The notes under the pieces are model-generated. The model was not told the origin of the DNA. It did no database searches and saw only the letters and a program-made list of their open reading frames with translations. This document shows, in pieces, positions 56,101 through 64,000 of a stretch of DNA of 64,000 bases (its first letter is position 1; each line of letters starts with the position of its first letter). The position numbers and the translations under genes are program-made. Location of the stretch: NCBI RefSeq assembly GCF_002499975.2, contig NZ_CP052766.1:1240001-1304000 (forward strand), in the 5' to 3' direction. The DNA is from Alteromonas pelagimontana (GTDB taxonomy: Bacteria > Pseudomonadota > Gammaproteobacteria > Enterobacterales > Alteromonadaceae).

Positions 56101-56454
56101 TTATACTGCGACTTGTACCTTGCCCATTTCCACACGCACCTCGTAAACAGGCACCGCGTAGCCGTCATTTTCAAGGCATTTGCCTGTAATCAATGAGTAG
56201 TGCTCCTTATAAAGCGGCGATGCCACTACAGGTTCGCCGCCAATGGAGCCAACAATTCCCCGATATAACACGTTGGCTTTGCCGATGGGGTCCCAGTTCC
56301 CGAGAGCAAAAGTGTGTCTTCCGCCTTTGCTCGCAAGGGTAAAAATTGCCACCTGTTGATCATCAATTAGTGCGCAAATACCACTGTTATCAATAAGATC
56401 TTCTTCATTCCCAACCTCCAGCCACTGCGGGACGTATTCGACTTGTGCTAACAT
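56101..56454 (-). CDS. nirD: nitrite reductase small subunit
   Basis: NirD is the Rieske-like small subunit of the NADH-dependent siroheme nitrite reductase. The 117-residue protein (MLAQVEYVPQWLEVGNEEDL) has the fold but lacks Rieske cysteine/histidine ligands, as is normal for NirD. It ends VYEVRVEMGKVQVAV. The start at 56454 has an AGGAG-like stretch upstream; an in-frame ATG at 56550 lies inside nirB. It begins 10 bp after the nirB stop. Confidence 0.94.
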   Translation of the reverse strand: MLAQVEYVPQWLEVGNEEDLIDNSGICALIDDQQVAIFTLASKGGRHTFALGNWDPIGKANVLYRGIVGSIGGEPVVASPLYKEHYSLITGKCLENDGYAVPVYEVRVEMGKVQVAV

Positions 56455-56464
56455 GATTTTCTCC

Positions 56465-59011
56465 TTATACCAATTCAACCGGAATGACGTTGTTACCGGC
56501 GCGTTTTTCGGCTTCTGTCGCGGGACGGATCTGCTCCCGCTGCGTGACAAATTGAATATTGCTGTCTACCGCGTTGCTGTTGATAAACTGACGAAAGCGT
56601 TTCAGTGATTCTTGAGATTCCACCGCAGTCTTCCATTCGCACTGATAGGAATCGACGATATGCTGCATCTGCGCTTCCAGCTCTTGATTAATTCCCAGTG
56701 CATCCTCTATAACGACGGACTTAAGATAGTCCAGCCCGCCTTCCAGATTGTCCATCCACACCGACGTTCGCTGTAAGCGGTCGGCAGTTTTTATATAAAA
56801 CATTAAAATGCGGTCGATGTAGCTAATGAGTGTGGGGGTGTCCAAGTCGGTGGCAAACAGGTCCGCGTGGCGCGGCTTCATACCGCCATTGCCGCAAACA
56901 TACAGGTTCCAGCCATTCTCCGTGGCAATGATACCGATGTCTTTACTTTGTGCTTCAGCACACTCGCGGGTACAGCCTGAAACTGCCATCTTAATTTTAT
57001 GGGGTGCGCGAAGCCCTTTGTAGCGATCTTCAATTGCAATGGCCTGTCCCACCGAATCCTGCACACCATAGCGACACCAGGTGCTTCCTACGCAAGACTT
57101 CACCGTGCGCAGAGACTTCGCATATGCGTGTCCGGTTTCGAAACCGCCTTCAATGAGTTCGCTCCAAATCAGCGGCAGTTGTTCCACGCGAGCACCAAAC
57201 AAATCTACACGCTGGCCGCCGGTGATCTTGGTGTACAAGTTATAGCGCTTGGCCACTTCTCCCAGCAGAATGAGCTTCTCGGGCGTAATTTCACCACCTG
57301 CTACGCGAGGCACTACCGAATAGGTGCCATCCTTTTGCATATTTCCCAAATAGGTATCGTTGGTATCCTGCAAAGGAAGGTGCGCTTTTTGTAGCACAAA
57401 GTCGTTCCAGACCGAGGCCATAATTGATGCAACGGTGGGTTTACATATTTCACAACCTAAGCCGCTGCCGTGTTTATCCACCAGCTCATCGAAGCTGCGG
57501 ATACCTTCAACTTTAACGATATGAAAAAGTTCCTGACGGGTATGGTTAAAGTGCTCACAGATTGCTTTGGACACTTCGACCCCACGCTTTTCCAGCTCGT
57601 TGTCGACGACATTTTTCAGCAACGCAGCGCAACCGCCACAGCCGGTGCTGGCTTTGGTAGACGATTTTACCTCTCCCAGGCTGCAGCAGCCTGCCTCTAT
57701 AGCTCCCACAATGTCACACTTGGCAACGTTATGACATGAACAAATGGTTGCGCTATCAGGTAGCGCATCCGCACCTAATGTCGGTGCTGCGCCTGCACTA
57801 GGTAGAATCAGGCTTTCTGCGTGCTCAGGTAGTGCAATGCTGTTTAGTGCATACTGCAGCAATGTGTCGTAATCGCTGGTATCCCCCACCAGCACAGCGC
57901 CTATCACCTGCTGTTGAGCAGCGTCCACTACCAGCTTCTTATAAATGCCTTCGGGCTGGTTATGGTAAGTAAAGCACATAGCGCCTTCGGTGCGGGCGTG
58001 GGCGTCACCGATAGATCCTACCTCAACGCCCATCAGTTTAAGCTTGGTGCTCATGTCTGCACCTTCAAACGCCATGTCATTACCCGCTATATGGGCTGCT
58101 GCGACGCGTGCCATGGTGTAACCTGGCGCTACCAACCCATAGATTCGGTTGCCCCATAGCGCACATTCACCAATTGCATAAATACTGGAATCAGAGGTAA
58201 CGCACAGGTTGTTGATGACAATCCCGCCACGCTGACCAATCTGTAGATCTGCCTGGCGCGCCAGTTGATCTGAGGGACGGATCCCGGCGGAAAACAGAAT
58301 CATGTCCGTTTCCAAAAACGAGTCATCGGCAAACACCATGCGATAGCGACAGGTTTGCCCTGCTTCAATGACCTGTGTGGCTTTTTGCGTGTGTACCTGT
58401 ACACCAAGAGCGGTAATTTTGCTTCTTAGCAGCTCACCACCAGCATTATCAAGCTGAACTGCCATCAGTTGCGAGGCAAATTCCACTACGTGGGTTTCCA
58501 GCCCGGCCTGCTTAAGTGCATTGGCGGCTTCCAGCCCTAATAATCCGCCGCCGACCACAACGCCGACTTTGCTTTGGCTGGCAGACGCTTCAATGGCTTC
58601 CAAATCTTCAATGGTGCGATATACCAGACAATGCGCCTGATCATTACCAGGAATAGGCGGCACAAAAGGAAACGAACCCGTTGCCATCACCAAAACGTCA
58701 TACTCGTAATTCTGCATAGCAGCGGTGGTGACTATCTTGGCAGTACGGTCGATACTGGTAACCATGGCCTCTTTAATATACCGCACGCCCCATTCGTCAT
58801 AAGTAGCTTCATCGGTCAGAGCCAGATCTGCTGCACTTTTACCGCTAAAGTAAGAAGATAATTGTACGCGGTCATAGGCCAGTCTTTTTTCGCCGCTAAG
58901 CACTGTAATTTCACACTGGCTTTTGCTGCTGACCAGTTGCTCTACGAAATGGTGTCCTACCATGCCGTTACCGACAACAACTACTCGCGTTAATGATGTG
59001 GATTGATTCAT
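56465..59011 (-). CDS. nirB: nitrite reductase large subunit (NADH, siroheme)
   Basis: NirB reduces nitrite to ammonium in the cytosol with NirD. The 848-residue protein has an FAD/NADH part (VVVGNGMVGHHFVEQL, VVGGGLLGLEAANAL), a BFD 2Fe-2S domain (ICSCHNVAKCDIVGAI, STGCGGCAALL), the nitrite/sulfite ferredoxin-like repeat, and the 4Fe-4S/siroheme cysteines (CVGSTWCRYG, CTRECAEAQ with CGNGG). It heads the nirB-nirD-nasA-cobA-trpD2-like operon and is controlled by the NtrC-like sites, sigma-54-like promoter and ANTAR-type leader upstream. Confidence 0.96.
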   Translation of the reverse strand: MNQSTSLTRVVVVGNGMVGHHFVEQLVSSKSQCEITVLSGEKRLAYDRVQLSSYFSGKSAADLALTDEATYDEWGVRYIKEAMVTSIDRTAKIVTTAAMQNYEYDVLVMATGSFPFVPPIPGNDQAHCLVYRTIEDLEAIEASASQSKVGVVVGGGLLGLEAANALKQAGLETHVVEFASQLMAVQLDNAGGELLRSKITALGVQVHTQKATQVIEAGQTCRYRMVFADDSFLETDMILFSAGIRPSDQLARQADLQIGQRGGIVINNLCVTSDSSIYAIGECALWGNRIYGLVAPGYTMARVAAAHIAGNDMAFEGADMSTKLKLMGVEVGSIGDAHARTEGAMCFTYHNQPEGIYKKLVVDAAQQQVIGAVLVGDTSDYDTLLQYALNSIALPEHAESLILPSAGAAPTLGADALPDSATICSCHNVAKCDIVGAIEAGCCSLGEVKSSTKASTGCGGCAALLKNVVDNELEKRGVEVSKAICEHFNHTRQELFHIVKVEGIRSFDELVDKHGSGLGCEICKPTVASIMASVWNDFVLQKAHLPLQDTNDTYLGNMQKDGTYSVVPRVAGGEITPEKLILLGEVAKRYNLYTKITGGQRVDLFGARVEQLPLIWSELIEGGFETGHAYAKSLRTVKSCVGSTWCRYGVQDSVGQAIAIEDRYKGLRAPHKIKMAVSGCTRECAEAQSKDIGIIATENGWNLYVCGNGGMKPRHADLFATDLDTPTLISYIDRILMFYIKTADRLQRTSVWMDNLEGGLDYLKSVVIEDALGINQELEAQMQHIVDSYQCEWKTAVESQESLKRFRQFINSNAVDSNIQFVTQREQIRPATEAEKRAGNNVIPVELV

Positions 59012-59032
59012 TGTCTAACCCTTTTTCGAGTC

Positions 59033-59119
59033 AAAAAAAAACCCACCGCCAACGAAAGTTGGTTGTGGGCTTCTTTGCCTGTTTCAGCGCGCATCGACGT
59101 ACGCCTGACTGCATTGTCA
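59033..59119 (-). promoter_or_regulatory. ANTAR-type two-hairpin RNA leader with overlapping terminator, nirB
   Basis: On the minus strand the first hairpin TGAC-AATGCA-GTCA (59106-59119) and the second GGC-AAAGAA-GCC (59068-59079) each have a hexaloop with A1 and G4, the pattern bound by ANTAR antiterminators. The second overlaps the terminator CCCAC...GTGGG (59042-59069, inner stem CCAAC/GTTGG), which is followed by nine T and GACTCG. The terminator ends 22 bp before nirB. Confidence 0.82.
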
Positions 59120-59161
59120 AACGGCAGTAATCTGCCTGAAGAATATGTTCAACAAGAGTAT

Positions 59162-59178
59162 TTCAAGTTCGGTGCCAA
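59162..59178 (-). promoter_or_regulatory. sigma-54-like (-24/-12) promoter of nirB
   Basis: The minus strand reads TTGGCACCGAACTTGAA: a perfect -24 TTGGCAC, with the -12 element TTGAA in place of TTGCA, so GG is followed after 10 bases by GA rather than GC. The position relative to the NtrC-like sites is the same as at narK. Confidence 0.65.
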
Positions 59179-59240
59179 CTTTTTAGACTCTAGATTTCAA
59201 CGACTTAACTGTATGAGAAGAACTCAGAGGGGAGGATTGT

Positions 59241-59276
59241 CGCACCAACCTGGTTCATCTGAACCAAGTTGATGCA
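59241..59276 (-). promoter_or_regulatory. two NtrC-like enhancer sites upstream of nirB
   Basis: On the plus strand CGCACCAACCTGGTTCA (59241-59257) and TGAACCAAGTTGATGCA (59260-59276) are each an imperfect TGCAC-N7-GTGCA site. Together they form one large palindrome of 15-bp arms with 13 matches. Centres are about 73 and 92 bp from the -24 GG of the nirB promoter. Confidence 0.6.
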
Positions 59277-59308
59277 CAAGTAACTATTGGAAGCGGTTAG
59301 CGCAAAAA

Positions 59309-60874
59309 CTATCCTAGCTTGTCGGTAGCCACACGATAGCGAGGATCTTCGGTTACGTTGATCTCGACATATTTATTGGCTTTACGTAGTAATCCGCGGC
59401 ATTCCGCGCTGATATGGCGTATGTGCAATTTTTTACCTTGCGCTTCGTACTTGTCTGCCAGACTGTCTAATGCATCAATACCGGAAGAATCCCAAATTCG
59501 GCTGTTGTTAAAATCCACAACCACATCTTCCGGATCGTTGGCAACATCAAACATATCCTTAAAATGTTGGATGGAGCCAAAAAACAGTGGGCCATCCAGC
59601 TCGTACACTTTCCAGCCGTCCTTATCGAGATGGGCCTTCACTTCAATATGTCGAGCATGTTTCCAGGCAAAGACGAGTGCAGAAACAATAACGCCCACCA
59701 CCACAGCAATAGCTAAATCGGCAATAACAGTCACGGCAGTAACTAAAAACAGTACAAAGGCGTCTTCTTTGTTTACGCCTCTTATTATACGAAAAGAAGC
59801 CCACTCAAACGTCGCAATGACGACAACAAACATGACTCCAACCAATGCCGCCAGCGGAATCATTTCAATAAGCGGTGCCGCAAATAAGATAAAGGCCAGC
59901 AGAACCAGTGCGGCGGTGATACCTGATAAACGACCACGCCCGCCGGAGTTAATATTGATCATGCTTTGACCAATCATGGCACAACCGCCCATGCCACCAA
60001 AGAAACCGTTTACCGTGTTGGCTACCCCCTGACCTACACACTCTTTGTTGCCGCGACCGCGAGTGTCGGTCATTTCATCAATAAGAGATAGCGTAAGAAG
60101 TGACTCAATCAGACCAACCAGACATAAAATGACTGAAGTTGGCAGAATAATCATGAAGGTGTCCCAGGTGAAGGGTACCAAAGGAACGGCAAAAGAGGGC
60201 AACTCACCCGCCAGTGTCGCGGTGGCTTTCTGCTCCGCAGGCAGCAGATCGCGTACAAAATCAATAACAGTGCGCGCTTCAAGATCAAGCCCATGAACCA
60301 GCAAGGTAACGGTAATAATAGCGACCAAGGATGCCGGTACCGCTTTGGTAAGCTTAGGCAATATATAAATAATCGCCATAGTCAGCGCTACCAGTCCCAG
60401 CATGATATACAGCAATGTGCCTTCCATCCACTGCCATTGGCCCAACGCATTTTGCACTTTAAACTGTCCTAACTGTGCCAGAAAAATCACAATCGCCAGA
60501 CCGTTGACAAAACCTAACATCACCGGGTATGGCACCAGGCGAATGAACTTGCCAAGCCTGAATACGCCACAGAGAATTTGCAACACCCCCGCCAGCACCA
60601 CAGCTGCAAACAGGTACTGTACGCCATGTTGAGCGACCAGTGCGACCATGACTACCGCCATTGCACCGGTTGCACCCGAAATCATTCCTGGCCTTCCACC
60701 GATAGCGGCAGTAATCAGGCCCATCATGAAGGCGGCGTAAAGCCCAATCATCGGCTCAACACCTGCCACAAAAGCAAACGCAACGGCCTCTGGAACTAAA
60801 GCCAGTGCAACGGTGATACCCGACAGCACATCATTTTTTATGTTGCTGTCCCGGCTAGTGATAATGTCAAACAT
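59309..60874 (-). CDS. SulP family inorganic anion transporter
   Basis: The 521-residue membrane protein has the SulP core ([57 protein letters not shown]) with about 11-12 helices and a C-terminal STAS domain ([32 protein letters not shown]). It moves sulfate, bicarbonate or another anion. The start at 60874 ([11 protein letters not shown]) fits the family; a GTG at 60925 in the same frame has AAAGGA upstream and is an alternative. It lies upstream of the nitrate region on the same strand but its substrate is not shown. No carbonic anhydrase gene is adjacent. Confidence 0.9.
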   Translation of the reverse strand: MFDIITSRDSNIKNDVLSGITVALALVPEAVAFAFVAGVEPMIGLYAAFMMGLITAAIGGRPGMISGATGAMAVVMVALVAQHGVQYLFAAVVLAGVLQILCGVFRLGKFIRLVPYPVMLGFVNGLAIVIFLAQLGQFKVQNALGQWQWMEGTLLYIMLGLVALTMAIIYILPKLTKAVPASLVAIITVTLLVHGLDLEARTVIDFVRDLLPAEQKATATLAGELPSFAVPLVPFTWDTFMIILPTSVILCLVGLIESLLTLSLIDEMTDTRGRGNKECVGQGVANTVNGFFGGMGGCAMIGQSMININSGGRGRLSGITAALVLLAFILFAAPLIEMIPLAALVGVMFVVVIATFEWASFRIIRGVNKEDAFVLFLVTAVTVIADLAIAVVVGVIVSALVFAWKHARHIEVKAHLDKDGWKVYELDGPLFFGSIQHFKDMFDVANDPEDVVVDFNNSRIWDSSGIDALDSLADKYEAQGKKLHIRHISAECRGLLRKANKYVEINVTEDPRYRVATDKLG

Positions 60875-60950
60875 CAGGTAGATCTGCGGTGGTTTAAAAG
60901 TGGCCGCAGATTCTACCACCCTCACCTGATGAGGTCCTTTAACAGATTGT

Positions 60951-61016
60951 TATACTAATCCACCTTGATGTGTGATCAGCTCAGAGATAGAGGGATTTAT
61001 CTAATCAAGGCGGATT
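60951..61016. repeat. dispersed palindromic repeat, good copy (pair with 13607-13660)
   Basis: AATCCACCTTGAT (60957-60969) and ATCAAGGCGGATT (61004-61016) form a 13-bp inverted repeat with one mismatch around a 34-base centre that contains TGATCAGCTC. The left 40 bp match the copy at 13607-13660 at roughly 80 percent by eye. It sits between the SulP gene start and the GH13 terminator. Confidence 0.6.
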
Positions 61017-61068
61017 GATGTTACGCAGCACGGCCTCTTTTTAAGGTAAAAAAAATTTTCCGGCCAAA

Positions 61069-61099
61069 AAAAAGCAGGCGCTAACAGCACCTGCTTTTT
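61069..61099 (-). terminator. intrinsic terminator after the GH13 gene
   Basis: On the minus strand AAAAAGCAGGTGCT and AGCGCCTGCTTTTT pair as a 14-bp stem with one G-U pair and a 3-base loop, followed by more T. It lies 25 bp beyond the GH13 stop. Confidence 0.9.
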
Positions 61100-61123
61100 G
61101 TCGCCCAGAATATTCCGGCAAGA

Positions 61124-62857
61124 TTATTTTTCAGCAAAAATCATAATGCTGTAGGGCAGCATTTTAACGTAGCCGTCGTTTTCTTCCAATTCCTCTGTTT
61201 TAAGACCGTCGCTCCACGCAAATAAACAAGCTGTCTCTGGGGCCAGCCCGTCTAGACGATAGTTGTCGGTGGTATTGTTCGATAGCTGAATATAGACATA
61301 AACATTTTGCGAACCCACATCGTTGGAACGCTTATAACCGATGACTTTATTGTCATCGTCCCGATGGACTATTTCAGTGTTTCCGCCAGTTAACCCGGCA
61401 GAATTTCCGTTAGTGTTCTTACGCAGCGCCACCAGTTGCTTGTACGCTTCTGCATATTCAGCAAAGCGTTCTTTCCTGCTCCAATCCAGATCGTTCTCAT
61501 CATTAAACCATCCGGCTTCTTTGAAATCCTGGCCTTGAAACAGCATGGGAATTCCGGCGCTGGTTAACGTTAACGCACCTGCAAGCATGCCTTTTTGGCG
61601 GGCAAAGTAGTCAGAATCGACATTTCCCGGCGCAATTTGCTCCACCACTCGCGCGCGCTCGTTAGCGACTTCATCGTGAGACTCGGTATATACCACTCTC
61701 GCGTAAGCATTACCGCTATAAATGTGCAGCAAAGAACCTTCAACCTTTTGCAAATCTACATATTCGTCATTGGTTTGCGCCAGCGTAATTCGAATTGGGC
61801 GTAAAAAGGTGGCATCCCATTGATTGGTATATCCGCATCCGCCGTCTTCAATCGCGTCGGTGATAAAGTGGTGTTCGTGTAAATCCTCGGCAATGGTCAT
61901 TTTGTGCGGGAATCTCTCGCGAATATCGCCGTTGATTTTCTGAATCAACTCGTAAGCTTCCGGAATATCGTCTTCTCCGGTATCAGCTCCCGAGACGCAA
62001 CGGATGTAAGGCACCATATCCATTCGCAGCCCGTCAGCCTTAAATTCTGACAGCCACATAAGTGCATTGTCATAAATGTAGCTGCGCACTTCCGGACGAC
62101 CATAATCGGGGCGGCTGTCGCCCCACGGCGTTGCGCTACGGTGGTCGTTATAAAAGTAAATGCCGCCTTTATCGTTCTCACTCCAACCGTCGAACTGCCA
62201 GATGTCCATGTCGCTGGGGCCGAAGTGGTTATAAACTACATCAAGCACCACGCCAATGCCGGCTTTATGTGCTGCATCCACGAAACGCTTTAAACCGTCA
62301 GGACCGCCATACGCTTCTTCAACTGCATAGGGATGAGCCGGGTTATATCCCCAACTGATATCACCAGCAAATTCGTTAATCGGCATCAATTCGACAACGT
62401 TCACACCTAATGCCTGTAACTCCGGCAGCTTTTCTATGGCAGAAGCAAAAGTGCCGTTGCCATCTTCAGGCTTATTAAAGGTACCTATATGAATTTCATA
62501 AATGACTCGTTCGTGAACTGGCGGTAACTCAAAGTCGGTCACTTCCCATTCAAAATCATCATCATAAACAACAGAATTGCCGATACTGTTAGTCAGTTTT
62601 CTAGCTCGGGGATCGTTTTTAAGCAGGGGCTCATCGTCAGCCGTTTGAATTTGAAATTTATATTCTGCACCATTTTCACAACCGTCTATGTCACACCACC
62701 AGATCCCGCCGTCAATGGCTTGCATGGGATGTGCTTCGGGGTTCCAGTCGTTCATCGTGCCTACTACAGACACAGCTTTGGCATTAGGTGCCCATACCGC
62801 AAACTGGTGACCGCGTTCACGCGTTGACACCCCTAAGGTGCCGCTAAATTCTGACAT
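61124..62857 (-). CDS. GH13 alpha-glucan enzyme with N-terminal CBM48 (branching-enzyme or trehalohydrolase type)
   Basis: The 577-residue protein has an N-terminal CBM48/E-set domain (HQFAVWAPNAKAVSVVGTMN) and an alpha-amylase barrel with the four conserved regions: DVVYNHFGPS, DGLRMDMVPY (nucleophile Asp), MTIAEDLHEHH (acid/base Glu) and YTESHDEVANE. It lacks a signal peptide, so it is cytosolic. The layout resembles glycogen-branching enzyme or malto-oligosyltrehalose trehalohydrolase; it is shorter than GlgB. No glg or tre genes are adjacent. A strong terminator follows. The family is certain, the exact activity is not. Confidence 0.87.
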   Translation of the reverse strand: MSEFSGTLGVSTRERGHQFAVWAPNAKAVSVVGTMNDWNPEAHPMQAIDGGIWWCDIDGCENGAEYKFQIQTADDEPLLKNDPRARKLTNSIGNSVVYDDDFEWEVTDFELPPVHERVIYEIHIGTFNKPEDGNGTFASAIEKLPELQALGVNVVELMPINEFAGDISWGYNPAHPYAVEEAYGGPDGLKRFVDAAHKAGIGVVLDVVYNHFGPSDMDIWQFDGWSENDKGGIYFYNDHRSATPWGDSRPDYGRPEVRSYIYDNALMWLSEFKADGLRMDMVPYIRCVSGADTGEDDIPEAYELIQKINGDIRERFPHKMTIAEDLHEHHFITDAIEDGGCGYTNQWDATFLRPIRITLAQTNDEYVDLQKVEGSLLHIYSGNAYARVVYTESHDEVANERARVVEQIAPGNVDSDYFARQKGMLAGALTLTSAGIPMLFQGQDFKEAGWFNDENDLDWSRKERFAEYAEAYKQLVALRKNTNGNSAGLTGGNTEIVHRDDDNKVIGYKRSNDVGSQNVYVYIQLSNNTTDNYRLDGLAPETACLFAWSDGLKTEELEENDGYVKMLPYSIMIFAEK

Positions 62858-63527
62858 ACTGTCAACTCCGTAAAATGAGTGGTGTGTAGAGGCATCCAGT
62901 GTTCCACATTGACTAAAACACCTGGGTCCCCCGAGTTATCTATAGAGTCATCGACTGAAACCGCATTGATAACACAGCGTTTTCTCTTTTAATAAAGGCG
63001 CTTGGTTGGTGTCGTCACAACGCTTTCGACTGGGATGGTAGTAGCCATAGCAATACAAATGCCATTTCTCGTAAACCTCACCCTGTTCAGCGACAAAGTA
63101 AACGAAGTTTCAGGAAACTTTGCAGTTCATGCTGCTGCAACGCTGGGAGATCAGGGAGCGTGAGACGAACTTTTATGATTATGGATCAGGCCCTTCTGGA
63201 GCAACGGAATCGCAAAAAAAACGCCAGTGACATAAAAAGTTTCTCCTGGTAAACGTTTTTACATCCAGATGCAGGCCGCCTTTCCCGTAAAGGTTACACT
63301 GCAAAAAAGTAATTTTTGCTATACGCCCGGTTGGACTGCGAAGCAACACTGTATGAGAAGGGGAAGAAGCCGGTTTCCAACCGCTGTTATTTTGGGACGT
63401 GCCTGGATGAACCAGAACTGGTAAAGGGCGTAGTCATTTAAGTACTGGGAAAAACGGCGGCTATGAAAATAATGTGGTCCGCCGCTGCGTTAATGTCTCT
63501 CACAGAATTCCACACAATAGGTTAGTT
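62858..63527. other. 670-bp gene-free stretch with possible decayed coding sequence
   Basis: Between the GH13 gene start and the channel-like gene no intact gene was found. A plus-strand frame near 63,316-63,436 reads LYARLDCEATLYEKGKKPVS and CYFGTCLDEPELVKGVV before stopping, which has protein-like composition but no start codon. No family was recognised and no hairpin with a T run was seen. It may be the remains of a gene or plain spacer. Confidence 0.35.
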
Positions 63528-63935
63528 ATGATTTACGCGTTATTGCTGTCACTGGTGACTGTCGTGCTGGGTGTTACCCTTCACCTTTTCAATATTACAA
63601 AACTTGCAGATGCTTTACTTGATAGAGTATCCGGCAATTGGGTAAAGACTAAACTGGTGTTAATGATCGCGATTATCAGCCAGATGCTCATCGCGGCAAT
63701 TTTTACCTGTAGTTATGTTATTGGCATGAAGGCAGGGCTAGGAAGCTTTAAGAGTCCTGCCCATTTACAGGATATTTTTTATTTTTCTTTAACCACTATT
63801 ACCACCCTGGGGTTAGGAAGTATTCAGCCGACCCATGATTTAAGAATGCTCGCGGGAGTGGAATCTGCCACCGGATTTTTACTGATTAGCTGTTCGGCGC
63901 AACGTGTATTTAGAGCGATGAATGGCGAACGTTGA
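63528..63935 (+). CDS. small ion-channel-like membrane protein with altered selectivity filter
   Basis: The 135-residue protein has three or four hydrophobic segments: IYALLLSLVTVVLGVTLHLF, LVLMIAIISQMLIAAIFTCS, a pore-helix-like IFYFSLTTITTLGLGS, and GFLLISCSAQRVF. The order matches the two-helix Ion_trans_2 pore (TM - pore loop - TM), but the K+ filter TxGYGD reads TLGLGS here, so K+ selectivity is doubtful. The start at 63528 is preferred because the hydrophobic part begins there; an upstream in-frame start at 63474 adds 18 polar residues. It has no operon partner in view. The remaining 65 bases of the window hold nothing recognised. Confidence 0.6.
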   Translation: MIYALLLSLVTVVLGVTLHLFNITKLADALLDRVSGNWVKTKLVLMIAIISQMLIAAIFTCSYVIGMKAGLGSFKSPAHLQDIFYFSLTTITTLGLGSIQPTHDLRMLAGVESATGFLLISCSAQRVFRAMNGER

Positions 63936-64000
63936 GGCTACTAACCGGCACCCCCGAAGCTGCGTTGTAGCTTTGCCAGGGGAGCCAGATTTACTAACAG

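Noticed and set aside
1..64000. CRISPR array, integrated phage, tRNA or rRNA genes, intact insertion sequence
   Set aside because: None seen: no regularly spaced repeats, phage genes, cloverleaf-like sequences or transposase genes were recognised on either strand.

Overview
The window looks like chromosomal DNA of a marine gammaproteobacterium of the Alteromonadaceae (Alteromonas or Salinimonas type). The evidence is the block uppP-folK-folB / plsY / tsaD / rpsU-yqeY-dnaG-rpoD, an ExeM-type secreted nuclease, an SSS symporter, DgcN/DgcA-type genes and a siroheme nitrate assimilation cluster. No rRNA, tRNA, CRISPR array, prophage or intact insertion sequence was recognised.

Layout. 0-10.5 kb: housekeeping genes, namely a DUF4282 membrane protein, a HIT protein, undecaprenyl-PP phosphatase, two folate enzymes, PlsY, a secreted phosphodiesterase, TsaD, and the macromolecular synthesis genes rpsU, yqeY, dnaG and rpoD. 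10.5-11.3 kb: repeat-rich spacer with nine perfect TCTGC copies, a palindrome and a coding remnant. 11.3-16.1 kb: dgcN-dgcA (D-glutamate catabolism), a small DksA/TraR zinc-finger protein, an SSS symporter and thiopurine methyltransferase. 16.2-26.5 kb: a decayed stretch. An RND pump gene and its membrane-fusion partner carry three frameshifts and a nonsense codon, and a hybrid sensor kinase carries frameshifts and a nonsense codon. Between them lies an intact three-gene set (class II aldolase, enolase-superfamily dehydratase, dienelactone hydrolase). 26.5-30.2 kb: lactonase-like amidohydrolase, SDR and acyl-CoA dehydrogenase. 30.2-36 kb: a very large secreted double nuclease, a DUF3016 protein and an unrecognised membrane protein. 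36.5-44.9 kb: ccoG with an FNR-type site, srkA, a cobalamin riboswitch with btuB, an FAD/NAD(P)-binding protein, a DsbA-like protein and an HD hydrolase.

44.9-59.3 kb is the most coherent system: an all-minus-strand nitrate assimilation regulon, nirB-nirD-nasA-cobA-trpD2-like (then an aldo/keto reductase), narK with a PP2C/Ser-Thr kinase fusion, an outer-membrane porin, and mobA. In front of nirB and of narK I read the same stack of signals: two 17-bp NtrC-like palindromes, a -24/-12 (sigma-54) promoter about 73 bp away, then a leader RNA with a hexaloop hairpin of the ANTAR-target type (A at loop position 1, G at position 4) that overlaps an intrinsic terminator just before the start codon. 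A third copy of the RNA leader, without the sigma-54 promoter, precedes the porin. The inference is that nitrogen limitation (NtrC) starts transcription and a nitrate-responsive ANTAR protein (NasT/NasR type, encoded outside the window) lets it continue. The products import nitrate across both membranes, reduce it to ammonium, and make the siroheme and molybdenum cofactors needed.

59.3-64 kb: SulP anion transporter, a dispersed 60-bp palindromic repeat (second copy near 13.6 kb), a GH13 glucan enzyme, a 670-bp spacer of decayed sequence, and a small ion-channel-like protein. All readings are by eye from sequence and translations; family names rest on motif recognition, not on searches.
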